A stretch of DNA of 35,041 nt from contig JAIXYL010000058.1 in NCBI GenBank assembly GCA_027490265.1, positions 1 to 35,041 of the forward strand. The letters are read 5' to 3'. Each line of letters begins with the position of its first letter. Positions within the stretch are counted from its first letter, which is position 1. The notes under the pieces are model-generated. The model was not told where the DNA came from and did no database searches. It saw only the letters and a list, made by a program, of their open reading frames with translations. This document shows, one piece after another, positions 15,613 through 24,328 of this stretch. This DNA is from Sediminibacterium sp. GTDB lineage: Bacteria; Bacteroidota; Bacteroidia; Chitinophagales; Chitinophagaceae. A program made the translations under genes and the position numbers.

Positions 15613-18018
15613 ATGAGTAAACCGGTTCGCATATTTTGGCGCATATTTTTCGGAGGCTTTGCCTTTGTGATTGTTTTATTGGCCATGTTGAATTTTGGCT
15701 GGATTGGCAGTATGCCTGACTTAGATGATATAGAAAACCCATCGGCTTCTTTGGCCTCTCAAGTATTTGCTGAGGATGGTACATTGATGGGTAAATATTA
15801 TATTGAAGATCGCATCAATGTTCAATACAAAGACATCAGCAAACATATTGTGGAAGCCTTAATTGCTACAGAAGATGAGCGATTTTATGACCACAGTGGC
15901 ATTGATGCCAAATCACTTGGAAGAGCCATTGTGTATTTGGGAAGAGAAGGTGGTGCAAGTACCATCACCATGCAAACGGCCAAGAATTTGTTTACAGAAA
16001 ACTGGAGCACAAAGAATTTTATTTTAAGGGCCTTGCAAAAAATTAAAGAGGGCATTATTGCGGTTAAGTTAGAGCGCAATTTCACCAAAGAAGAAATCAT
16101 CACTTTATACCTCAATACAGTTGCCTTTAGTGACAATGTATTTGGCATCAGAAATGCCACCAAAACCTTTTTCCAGAAAGAACCAGACCGTGTGAATGTG
16201 GAAGAAGCTGCTGTATTAATTGGGATGTTGAAAGGCGCTACACTGTACAATCCTAGAAGAAATCCAAAATTGTCCTTGGATAGAAGAAATACGGTTTTGA
16301 ACCAAATGGTCCGCAACAATTATTTAGAAGCAAGTGTAGCTGAGCAACTAAAGCGACAACCCATTGAGCTCAATTATAAAAAGCTAGATGAAACTACTGG
16401 ATTAGGCCCTTATTTTAGAATGATTCTTGGAGAGGAAATGAAAAAATGGTGCAAGGAGAATACCAAGAATAATGGGGACCAATACGATTTGTATAGAGAT
16501 GGTTTAAAAATATATACCACCATCAATCCACGCATGCAATTGTATGCAGAAGAAGCAGTAGCTAAGCATATGAGCTATATGCAGAAGCTGTTTAATACCC
16601 AAGAAAATATCAGAACGGGCAGTATTTGGAAAGGCTTTGAATCTAATTTAGAACAAGCCATTAAACAAACAGACCGTTGGAAAAATTTAAAACGAGAGGG
16701 CTTATCTGACGAAGAAAATATGCGCACTTTTTATCAGAAAGTTCCCATGCGAGTATTTGCTTGGAATAATTCAAGGGGCATGGATACCACCATGACGCCC
16801 TATGATTCAATTAAGTACCACAAACAGATGTTGCAAGCAGGCTTTATGGTCATGGACCCACTCAACGGACAAATCAAAGCCTGGGTTGGTGGCATTGATT
16901 TTAAAACCTTTAAATACGACCATGCCAATATCAATACCAAGCGTCAGGTTGGTAGTACCATCAAGCCTTTGTTGTACAGTTTGGCAATTGAAGAAGCAGG
17001 TCTCAACCCAAACTCACCTGTACAAGACATTCAACAAAATTTTGGGCAATACGGCTTAGTGCCTGCAACTTCTAAAACCTGTACTGGTGCAACCATTCCG
17101 ATGGCCATTGCTTTGGCTAAATCAAGGAACTGTGCTTCTGCATATATCATGAAACAGTTAGACAATACTGCCAACAACGGTGCTAAACGTTTCGTAGAGT
17201 TCTTGGAAAAATGTGAAATGAAAACCAAGATTGACCCCTATCCTTCCATTGCATTAGGTGCTTGTGAAATTTCGCTTTACGAAATGATGCAAGCTTACAG
17301 CATGTTCCCTGGCAGAGGTTTCAATGCCAAGCCCATGTATATTACCAGAATTGAAGACAGAAACGGGAATGTATTGGCCACATTTACACCACAAAGAAAA
17401 GAAGTGATCAATGATGTGACTGCATATTCTGTAATCAAAATGATGCAAGGCGTATTAACCAATGGTACAGGTGCTGGTATTTGGGGATATGGTATTCCAG
17501 GGGGATTACAAGTAGCGGGTAAAACTGGGACCACCAACAACAACAGCGATGCATGGTTTATGGGCTATACGCCACAGTATTTAGCAGGAGGTTGGGTTGG
17601 TTGCGACGACCGCTTCATTCGTTTCAACAGCAAGAATGGAGAAGGCGGTAGAGCTGCCATGCCAATCTGGGCGTATTTCTTCAATAAGGCGGCGGCTGAT
17701 CCCAATTGTGGAATAGACACCAAGCTCAGCTTTGTTAAACCTGAAGTCATGAGCAATGATATCATCATTGATTATATTAATGGAACCAACCCTGTATTAG
17801 GGGGCGAAGGTGAAGATATGGGCACAGGCACTTCTGAAGATTATGAGATCCCCAAAAATATTCAACCTGAAGAATTGGGTGCAGAATCTGATATAATTAT
17901 TGACAATAAAAAACCAACAACACCGCCTGTAATACCACCAAGCAATCTACCAAAGACTGCAGAAAAACCTAAAGCGGTATTACCACCACCTGTTAAAAAA
18001 CCAGGCGGCAACAAGTAA
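15613..18018 (+). CDS. Bifunctional class A penicillin-binding protein (PBP1A-like)
   Basis: The 801-residue protein polymerises and cross-links peptidoglycan in the periplasm. A single membrane anchor is at about 10-30. The GT51 glycosyltransferase has ATEDERFYDHSGID (catalytic Glu87) and STITMQTAKNLF. The transpeptidase has GSTIKPLLY with the nucleophile Ser448 and Lys451, the SRN triad in AKSRNCAS, and AGKTGTTNNNSDAWF as the KTG box. A proline-rich tail (about 745-801) ends the chain. Length and motif order are normal for PBP1A. It follows the SprE/PorW-like gene by 29 bases, probably in the same operon, and converges with bshC with no gap. Confidence 0.95.
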   Translation: MSKPVRIFWRIFFGGFAFVIVLLAMLNFGWIGSMPDLDDIENPSASLASQVFAEDGTLMGKYYIEDRINVQYKDISKHIVEALIATEDERFYDHSGIDAKSLGRAIVYLGREGGASTITMQTAKNLFTENWSTKNFILRALQKIKEGIIAVKLERNFTKEEIITLYLNTVAFSDNVFGIRNATKTFFQKEPDRVNVEEAAVLIGMLKGATLYNPRRNPKLSLDRRNTVLNQMVRNNYLEASVAEQLKRQPIELNYKKLDETTGLGPYFRMILGEEMKKWCKENTKNNGDQYDLYRDGLKIYTTINPRMQLYAEEAVAKHMSYMQKLFNTQENIRTGSIWKGFESNLEQAIKQTDRWKNLKREGLSDEENMRTFYQKVPMRVFAWNNSRGMDTTMTPYDSIKYHKQMLQAGFMVMDPLNGQIKAWVGGIDFKTFKYDHANINTKRQVGSTIKPLLYSLAIEEAGLNPNSPVQDIQQNFGQYGLVPATSKTCTGATIPMAIALAKSRNCASAYIMKQLDNTANNGAKRFVEFLEKCEMKTKIDPYPSIALGACEISLYEMMQAYSMFPGRGFNAKPMYITRIEDRNGNVLATFTPQRKEVINDVTAYSVIKMMQGVLTNGTGAGIWGYGIPGGLQVAGKTGTTNNNSDAWFMGYTPQYLAGGWVGCDDRFIRFNSKNGEGGRAAMPIWAYFFNKAAADPNCGIDTKLSFVKPEVMSNDIIIDYINGTNPVLGGEGEDMGTGTSEDYEIPKNIQPEELGAESDIIIDNKKPTTPPVIPPSNLPKTAEKPKAVLPPPVKKPGGNK

Positions 18019-19620
18019 TTAAACATGCAGCTTAATCAATCCAAATGCCGGATTCATCCCCTTGGATGATTGATAGATTTGTTCGATGATTGCAGGACCA
18101 TACTGCGCATATAACAAAGCAATATTGTCTTGACGCTCTTGCAAACTATTATTAGGAAAGAGCGCTTGTTTAAGCAAATGGATCTGGTGTTCTGCCGTTG
18201 AAAATTTCTTTTTTTCTGCCCTTTTAATTTTTGTTTCAAGGGCTTGTATTTTTTTAATGGCCTTACTGGCAATTGCTTCAACATGATCATTCAATGATGG
18301 ATCCACTGTTCGTGCTCGAATAGCAAGACCCTCATAAAAAGCAGTTGCATTGCTTAATTCATTGGTCAAATCTAATTGATGTGCCGAATGTTTGCTGACG
18401 TATTGCTGTATCAATAAATGTTCTGGTAAAAACAAATCGGTATCGCTTATTTGCAAACTGGTTTGTTTTTGCGCCAATTTGGGTGTTAAGATGGCAAAGG
18501 AATTCCTAAGCATTAACATGGGAAAAGCAACCCCAGCCGATTCAAATACCCGCTTAAGTTCTAACCAATAAGCCAGCTCCCCTCCCCCCCCAATAAAAAT
18601 AATATTGGGTAAAATGGTTTCTTGATAGGCGCCTCTCAAAATCACATTGGGACTAAAGCGTTCAGGATGATTGGCCAGTTCTTGTAAGATGGCTTCTTTT
18701 GTAAATGTTAAGCCCAAAGCAACTACTTCGTATTGGCCATTTTGCCATTCAATTCTTTCCCGTTTATCATCAATTAAGTAAAACAAATTAATGGGTCTTC
18801 CTGCGGCTTGTACTTTGTAATGCTCCTGAAGTAACGCAATGGTTTCTGTTACTTTTTGTTGAGAAAATTGTTCGGTTAATTCTTTGGCAATTACTGGTGC
18901 AAATAAGGCTTTTAATGCAGGTTGATCAGGCATTAACACAACCAACCCATACACGCCAAATAAGGCATTGACCAATTCCAATGTAGCTTGCTGTATCGAT
19001 TTTCCAATGGTATAACAATTGGAAAAAAGCCCTGTCAATGCATTTCCAAAAGGCAAAACCCCTATCTGTCCTGCAATCGCATTGATTAAACGGATAAAGG
19101 ATTGATCAACCAACATCCTACCAACAGCACCAGTTTGTTTGGTTTCCCAAATCAATTTTTCACCCCCAATATTTACAAAACCTAGTTCGTCTAAATCCGC
19201 ATCTTCACTGCCCATATAATATACAGGCACAAACTGCTTTTGTGGAAACGCATGATTCAATTCATCCGCCAATTGAATGGCATGGATGATTTTATAAATG
19301 AAATAAAAGGGCCCAGTAAAAATATTCGGTTGATGCGCAGTAGTAATGGTATAACAATTGGAATGAGCTAAAGCGTCTATATTTTGTTTGACTTTTTCTG
19401 ATATGGATAACCCTTGATACTGCGCTTTTAAAGTATCCACTAATATAGTTCTATTAACAGGATGTACATCTCTTGCAGCTATTGCACTTTGCACCCCAGC
19501 TGCGTTTGCTTGATGCAAATAAAATGACCTTAAGTTTTCGTGTTGTTGCAAATAGTCTTGCACAATCTTAGAAAAAAATCCGGTTTGTTCGTATGGCAAA
19601 TACTGGGTGCTACAATCCAT
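18019..19620 (-). CDS. bshC: BshC, putative cysteine-adding enzyme of bacillithiol synthesis
   Basis: This 533-residue protein is assigned by its family pattern: TTAHQPNIFTGPFYFIYKI at about 93-111 (the family usually has TGHQ), VYYMGSEDADLDE, WLELKRVFESAGV, and the long C-terminal coiled coil (ASKAIKKIQALETKIKRAEKK at about 460-480). BshC is linked to adding cysteine to glucosaminyl malate, the last step of bacillithiol synthesis in the cytoplasm. The glycosyltransferase bshA and deacetylase bshB genes are not in this window. It directly abuts the PBP1A gene in convergent orientation. The flavoenzyme gene lies 75 bases upstream on the same strand; no functional link is evident. Confidence 0.9.
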   Translation of the reverse strand: MDCSTQYLPYEQTGFFSKIVQDYLQQHENLRSFYLHQANAAGVQSAIAARDVHPVNRTILVDTLKAQYQGLSISEKVKQNIDALAHSNCYTITTAHQPNIFTGPFYFIYKIIHAIQLADELNHAFPQKQFVPVYYMGSEDADLDELGFVNIGGEKLIWETKQTGAVGRMLVDQSFIRLINAIAGQIGVLPFGNALTGLFSNCYTIGKSIQQATLELVNALFGVYGLVVLMPDQPALKALFAPVIAKELTEQFSQQKVTETIALLQEHYKVQAAGRPINLFYLIDDKRERIEWQNGQYEVVALGLTFTKEAILQELANHPERFSPNVILRGAYQETILPNIIFIGGGGELAYWLELKRVFESAGVAFPMLMLRNSFAILTPKLAQKQTSLQISDTDLFLPEHLLIQQYVSKHSAHQLDLTNELSNATAFYEGLAIRARTVDPSLNDHVEAIASKAIKKIQALETKIKRAEKKKFSTAEHQIHLLKQALFPNNSLQERQDNIALLYAQYGPAIIEQIYQSSKGMNPAFGLIKLHV

Positions 19621-19695
19621 ATAGTTGGTAAAAATACAACTTCATTGATTTATTAATGCGCTATATTCTTGAATTGATGGCCATTCAAATAATTC

Positions 19696-20946
19696 TTATT
19701 TAAATCGATCGGGATGAAATGGTGCAATATCCATACTTGGTGTTTGCCCTCCTATCAGTTCAGACACTAATTTGCCGGTACCTGCACCAAGGCTTAACCC
19801 CACCATCGCATGCCCGGTAGCCATCACCAGATTATCCCATTTGCTGGTTCTTCCTATATAAGGCAGGCCATCTGCTGAACATGGTCGAAAGCCGTACCAG
19901 ATCTTTTCTTCTGGTGGCATGGCAATATCAAAAGCTGAATACACTGTTTTTACAGCATCCAATATGCCTTGCACCCGATTCATTCTTGGTGGGGTTTTGG
20001 TAGAAGTAATTTCCATTGTACCACCAAATCTGATTTTATTGCCATCCATTGGCGTTAATGCCACTCGACCCTCTACCAAAACACTTGGATAATTGATTTG
20101 ATAAGGTGAATTTTCTAACGTAATCGAATACCCCCGTCCTGGCATCAATAGCAAATCCAATTGCAATTTGGCGGCCAATTCTCTACTCCAAGACCCAGAA
20201 GCCATGACTACTTCATCGGACTCGTATTGGGCTTGATTGGTCAATACTGATTGAATGCGTTTGCCTTGTTTTTTGAACCCAATGACTTCTTCGCCTTTCA
20301 CCAATTTTACACCTTGCTGTTCTAAGGTTTGTAATAATTGTTGCATCAGTTTATTGGGATACAAATGGGCATCACATTTAAAATACAGAGCGCCAAGTGC
20401 ATTGATTTCGGTTTGGGGTTCTAATTGTTGCAATTGATCCTGTGTAAGCATCACCGTATCGCTTAACCCTAAAGCCTGGGCCTTCTCACATAATTGTTGA
20501 CACTTGTCTGCCCCTTTTGGCGTTTTAAATATTTCTAAAAGACCTTTGTGTTCATACCCAAAATTGAACTCAGGCAATTGATCCCAATGTTCATACCAAG
20601 ACTGACTAAGTAATGCAATATCCCTAAGTGGTATTGCAGCATCATGCACGTGTTGGTCGGTAGCAACCTGCATAAATTTCCATCCCCATTTGATTAAATG
20701 AATATCCAATCTAGGCTGAACATAAAAGGGACTTTTGGCATTCCACATCCATTTAAGTCCCTGCGTAACAATCCCCGGAGTGGCCAATGGTACAAAATGA
20801 CTTGGGCATACATACCCGGCATTCCCATAAGAGCAGTTGTTCAACATATCGGTTTTGTCAATGACCGTGACCGTATGTCCGGCCTTCATTAAAAACCAAG
20901 CACTACTTAATCCAATGATTCCTCCGCCAATGATGGTTACTTTCAT
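19696..20946 (-). CDS. FAD-dependent D-amino-acid dehydrogenase-like oxidoreductase (DadA/DAO family)
   Basis: This 416-residue protein starts with a Rossmann FAD-binding motif, VTIIGGGIIGLSSAW (3-17), followed by a long DAO-type substrate domain. NCSYGNAGYVCPSHFVPLATPG at about 37-58 is typical of DadA, and the C-terminal YIGRTSKWDNLVMATGHAMVGLSLG closes the FAD site. DadA oxidises D-amino acids to keto acids, passing electrons to quinone; relatives near hydroxyproline racemases act on D-hydroxyproline, but no racemase or other partner gene is here. The substrate is undecided. It is divergent from the sterol desaturase-like gene, 52 bases apart, with a perfect palindrome in between. Confidence 0.85.
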   Translation of the reverse strand: MKVTIIGGGIIGLSSAWFLMKAGHTVTVIDKTDMLNNCSYGNAGYVCPSHFVPLATPGIVTQGLKWMWNAKSPFYVQPRLDIHLIKWGWKFMQVATDQHVHDAAIPLRDIALLSQSWYEHWDQLPEFNFGYEHKGLLEIFKTPKGADKCQQLCEKAQALGLSDTVMLTQDQLQQLEPQTEINALGALYFKCDAHLYPNKLMQQLLQTLEQQGVKLVKGEEVIGFKKQGKRIQSVLTNQAQYESDEVVMASGSWSRELAAKLQLDLLLMPGRGYSITLENSPYQINYPSVLVEGRVALTPMDGNKIRFGGTMEITSTKTPPRMNRVQGILDAVKTVYSAFDIAMPPEEKIWYGFRPCSADGLPYIGRTSKWDNLVMATGHAMVGLSLGAGTGKLVSELIGGQTPSMDIAPFHPDRFK

Positions 20947-20966
20947 TTAAAATGGTCCTTTTTTTG

Positions 20967-20984
20967 AAGATAGCTTACTATCTT
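20967..20984. promoter_or_regulatory. Palindrome between the flavoenzyme and desaturase genes
   Basis: AAGATAG (20967-20973) and CTATCTT (20978-20984) form a perfect 7-bp inverted repeat with a four-base centre. It overlaps a -7-like TATCTTTA box (20979-20986) for the desaturase gene, so it could be an operator for one or both divergent genes. Confidence 0.35.
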
Positions 20985-20998
20985 TAAGCTTATTAATT

Positions 20999-22261
20999 AT
21001 GGAAACTTACGGAAAAATATTACTCGTTGCAATGCCAGCATTTCTTGTATTGATTTTATTAGAAAAATGGTGGGGCATTCGTAAAGGCAATGATACCATT
21101 AGAACCATGGATATGGTGTCTAGTTTAACATCAGGTATTACCAATTCAACCAAAGATGTATTAGGCCTTAGCATTGCTGTATTAAGCTATGATTGGATGG
21201 TGAACCATTGGGCTATTTTTAGTATTCAAACCTCTGTGCTTTTGTATATTGTTGCATTTTTTGCATTAGACCTCACTGGTTATTTGGTGCACAGAATTGA
21301 TCATGAATTCAATTTTTTTTGGAATGCACATATCATTCACCACAGCAGCGAAGATTTCAATTTGGCCTGTGCCCTGCGTCAAAGCATTTCAACTTTTGTG
21401 CGTTTGTTTACTATTTTTCTATTGCCTGCTGCTTTATTAGGCGTACCAACACAAGTGATTGCAGTAGTAGCTCCCTTGCATTTGTTTGCGCAATTTTGGT
21501 ATCACACACAACATATTGATCGAATGGGTTGGCTGGAAAAAATCATTGTAACGCCTTCTCATCATAGAGTACACCATGCCATCAACCCAGAATATTTAGA
21601 TAAGAATTACGGACAAATTTTTATTTTTTGGGACAAATGGTTTGGCACCTACCAAGAAGAATTACCACATGTAAAACCTGTTTATGGCATTACCAGACCT
21701 GTTAGAACTTGGAACCCCATCAAAATCAATTTCATGCATTTATGGTTGTTGATTAAAGATGCCTGGCACGCACAAAATTTTGCGGATAAATTGAGAATAT
21801 GGTTTATGCCAACTGGTTGGAGGCCTGCTGATGTGGCTGAAAAATTCCCCGTTTACAAAATTGAAGACCCTTATCATTTTGAAAAATACGAAACCAAATC
21901 TGGCAATTTGTTTGCTGCTTGGGTATGGATACAATTGGGATTGCTATTGCTTTTCATCAGTTATTTGTTTGGCAATATTGCATTGATTGGCAGCCCTGGC
22001 ATGTTTTACTATGGTGCATTTGTATACATTTATGTTTATGCTTTTACAGAATTGATGGATGGACATCCATTGGCATGGGGATGGGAATTATTCAAAACCT
22101 TTATTGGATTTTATTTGCTGTTAACAACCGATGGATGGTTTGGATTAGCAACATACGTGCCCATCATGCCGTATATCATTGGGGGCTATTTTATCGTATC
22201 TTTTGCACTAAGTATTTATTTCAAGAAGGATCTACATCGATATCCTTTGGCAACAGCTTAA
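20999..22261 (+). CDS. Sterol desaturase / alkylglycerol monooxygenase-like membrane di-iron enzyme
   Basis: The 420-residue integral membrane protein carries the histidine clusters of the fatty-acid hydroxylase family: HRIDHEFNFFWNAHIIHHSS at about 100-119, HTQHIDR at about 168-174 and HHRVHHAI at about 188-195, which bind two irons. The run from HIIHHSSEDFN to ALRQS recalls the motif of alkylglycerol monooxygenase (AGMO/TMEM195), which cleaves ether lipids, more than that of plain C4-sterol hydroxylases. Several membrane segments lie before the clusters and about four more in the last 110 residues, also like AGMO. Substrate unknown. The ATG follows a palindromic site. It converges with cytidine deaminase, leaving three bases between stop codons. 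Confidence 0.85.
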   Translation: METYGKILLVAMPAFLVLILLEKWWGIRKGNDTIRTMDMVSSLTSGITNSTKDVLGLSIAVLSYDWMVNHWAIFSIQTSVLLYIVAFFALDLTGYLVHRIDHEFNFFWNAHIIHHSSEDFNLACALRQSISTFVRLFTIFLLPAALLGVPTQVIAVVAPLHLFAQFWYHTQHIDRMGWLEKIIVTPSHHRVHHAINPEYLDKNYGQIFIFWDKWFGTYQEELPHVKPVYGITRPVRTWNPIKINFMHLWLLIKDAWHAQNFADKLRIWFMPTGWRPADVAEKFPVYKIEDPYHFEKYETKSGNLFAAWVWIQLGLLLLFISYLFGNIALIGSPGMFYYGAFVYIYVYAFTELMDGHPLAWGWELFKTFIGFYLLLTTDGWFGLATYVPIMPYIIGGYFIVSFALSIYFKKDLHRYPLATA

Positions 22262-22264
22262 TGG

Positions 22265-22744
22265 TTATTGCATATCATCAGCAGTAAAGCTAAGGGGCAA
22301 TAAATCAGCAGCATTGTTGATAATAAACACTTCCCCTTCTAAACCACTTAACACCAAACGAATGGGTTGCCCTTGCCTTAAAGTATGTTCTAACAAGCTT
22401 TGTCTGCAGATGCCACAAGGGCTGATTGGTTTGGTACTTTGTCCTAACCGATTGTGGTAGCTGATGGCAATTGTTTTGATTGGCATAAGTCCATGAACAG
22501 ATGATACAGCAGATAACAAAACCCGCTCAGCACAAATGCCAATTGGATAACTGGCATTTTCTTGATTGGTGCCAGTGATGATTGAACCATCATTCAATAA
22601 AGCCACAGCTGCTACATTAAATTGCGAATAAGGCGCATAAGCATCTTTTGTAGCCTGTCTTGCCTTGGCTAAAAGCGCGGCATCTTCTGCATTTAATTCA
22701 GATTGATTGGCGTATGTTGAATATTGAAAATGGATCCCTTTCAT
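22265..22744 (-). CDS. cdd: Cytidine deaminase
   Basis: This 159-residue zinc enzyme converts cytidine and deoxycytidine to uridine forms in pyrimidine salvage. Zinc ligands are Cys71 (in GICAERV, with catalytic Glu73), Cys110 and Cys113 (SPCGIC). FNVAAVALLNDGSIITGTNQ before them is the family's nucleoside-binding strand and loop. The size fits the homotetrameric class. The gene starts five bases after the lepB stop on the same strand and is probably co-transcribed with it. Confidence 0.95.
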   Translation of the reverse strand: MKGIHFQYSTYANQSELNAEDAALLAKARQATKDAYAPYSQFNVAAVALLNDGSIITGTNQENASYPIGICAERVLLSAVSSVHGLMPIKTIAISYHNRLGQSTKPISPCGICRQSLLEHTLRQGQPIRLVLSGLEGEVFIINNAADLLPLSFTADDMQ

Positions 22745-22749
22745 TCAAA

Positions 22750-24258
22750 TTATTGAATCACTTTAAACAATCGATCCCATCTTGGGCCTTTGTTCCAACT
22801 AAACCAAATTAAAGAAGCTTTACCAACGATATGTGTTTCAGGAACAAACCCCCAAAAACGACTGTCTTGACTTCTATGACGATTGTCCCCCATCATCCAA
22901 TAATAATTGTATTGAGGGGTATATGTATTGGTGACTTTTCCATTAATCACAAACTGGCCATTCTGTTCCACCAAAGTATTGTGCTCATAAACAGTAATCA
23001 GCCTGCGATACAGAGAAATATTGTTATTGGTCAACGTAATTGATACCCCTTTTTTCGGAATGGTTAATGGTCCATAATTGTCTAAAGTCCAAGGGAAATT
23101 GGCATCATCATTTGGAAAGAACATGCCTACATTGGTATCAACATATTTGGTTAATGATACAACACCGGGATATTTTTTTACTTTCTCCGCGGCTTCTGCC
23201 GTGATGTTAAAAATATAGGTTTTGCTGTCAGGACCTGGTGAAAAATTACCATTGTTATTTTCTAAATCAATCCCTAATTCGTCTTGCAAAAACTCATCAG
23301 TAAAGCCAGAACCAGTAGTCGTGGCAATATAATCAGTTTGTGCGCCACCTGGTATAAAAGCAGGTTTGCCATTGATGAATAAGTCAGCATTTTTAATTTC
23401 AAGTACATCGCCAGGCACGCCCACACAACGTTTGATATAATTGTCTGTTTTATCCATTGGATGAACTAAGATGGGATATTCAGCCATTAAAGCGGCTCGA
23501 TCCCCCTTAAATTGGCTGCTTCTCAATACTTCATAATAAGTGACTTTACTGCCAAATTCGGGCAAATTGATGATGGTGTCTCCGGCAGGAAAATTAAATA
23601 CAACTGCATCATTGCGATTTATAGTGGTCAATGCTGGTAGGCGCTTATAAGGCAATTGCACTTCTTTAACATACGAAGGTGTGGTTAAGCTAAAGGGCAT
23701 GACATTGTGCACAAATGGCAAAGACACAGGCGTTTGCGGAATTCTAGGCCCGTAGCTCATTTTGCTCACGAATAAAAAATCATTCACCAACAAGCTTTTC
23801 TCCATACTTTCTGTTGGAATAACATAAGCTTCAAATACAAAGGTTCTGATAATGGTGGCAGCTACTACAGCAAATACACCTGCATCAATCCATTCTCTAG
23901 AAGCTGGTTTATGGTAATGTTCTAATGCACTCGGGCCGTACCATTTTTCTTTCTCGGAAAATCCGATATACGGAAAATAGATAAAAGGAAAGAAAATCAC
24001 TGCTGCATGATCTGGAACCGATACTTTTTTAAAATTCATCACAAAAATAATGGTGATCCAAATCGTGATGAATTGTCCTGCAATAGGAATGAGTTGAAGC
24101 CAAAACCAATACTGTTTAATAGATGATTTTTGAACAATCTCCCAAGTATTATAAAAGGGCACAAAAGCTTTCCAAGCATCAATACCAGCTTTCTTAAACA
24201 TGCCATACAGGCCAATATGCCAACCAATAATTCCAATAATAAACAGCGCTAAGCCCAT
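22750..24258 (-). CDS. lepB: Signal peptidase I with extended N-terminal membrane domain
   Basis: At 502 residues this is a long form of signal peptidase I, which removes signal peptides from exported proteins at the inner membrane. Residues 1-100 hold three membrane segments of the DUF5684 type often seen in Bacteroidetes. After a further membrane helix at about 124-142 comes VIPTESMEKSL with the nucleophile Ser151 and then DNYIKRCVGVPGD with the general base Lys276. A 125-residue beta-rich insertion precedes the C-terminal MGDNRHRSQDSRFWGFV box. The insertion is larger than in E. coli LepB but usual for the phylum. It lies 70 bases downstream of the regulator gene, has its own -7 box (TACATTTG), and is followed by cdd. 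Confidence 0.93.
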   Translation of the reverse strand: MGLALFIIGIIGWHIGLYGMFKKAGIDAWKAFVPFYNTWEIVQKSSIKQYWFWLQLIPIAGQFITIWITIIFVMNFKKVSVPDHAAVIFFPFIYFPYIGFSEKEKWYGPSALEHYHKPASREWIDAGVFAVVAATIIRTFVFEAYVIPTESMEKSLLVNDFLFVSKMSYGPRIPQTPVSLPFVHNVMPFSLTTPSYVKEVQLPYKRLPALTTINRNDAVVFNFPAGDTIINLPEFGSKVTYYEVLRSSQFKGDRAALMAEYPILVHPMDKTDNYIKRCVGVPGDVLEIKNADLFINGKPAFIPGGAQTDYIATTTGSGFTDEFLQDELGIDLENNNGNFSPGPDSKTYIFNITAEAAEKVKKYPGVVSLTKYVDTNVGMFFPNDDANFPWTLDNYGPLTIPKKGVSITLTNNNISLYRRLITVYEHNTLVEQNGQFVINGKVTNTYTPQYNYYWMMGDNRHRSQDSRFWGFVPETHIVGKASLIWFSWNKGPRWDRLFKVIQ

Positions 24259-24277
24259 AAGTCGGTTTTAGTTTAAA

Positions 24278-24285
24278 CAAATGTA
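24278..24285 (-). promoter_or_regulatory. -7 promoter box upstream of lepB
   Basis: TACATTTG on the minus strand is a perfect TAnnTTTG match 19 bases before the lepB ATG, in the 70-base gap after the regulator gene. No clear -33 TTTG is placed at the usual distance. Confidence 0.4.
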
Positions 24286-24328
24286 TCTATTTCAAATACA
24301 ATGCAGACTATAAAATTATAATGTTTTG

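Noticed and set aside
21919..22287. Plus-strand frame overlapping the desaturase-like gene
   Set aside because: It is an out-of-frame shadow of the C-terminal membrane segments, with biased Trp/Cys/His content and no start signal.
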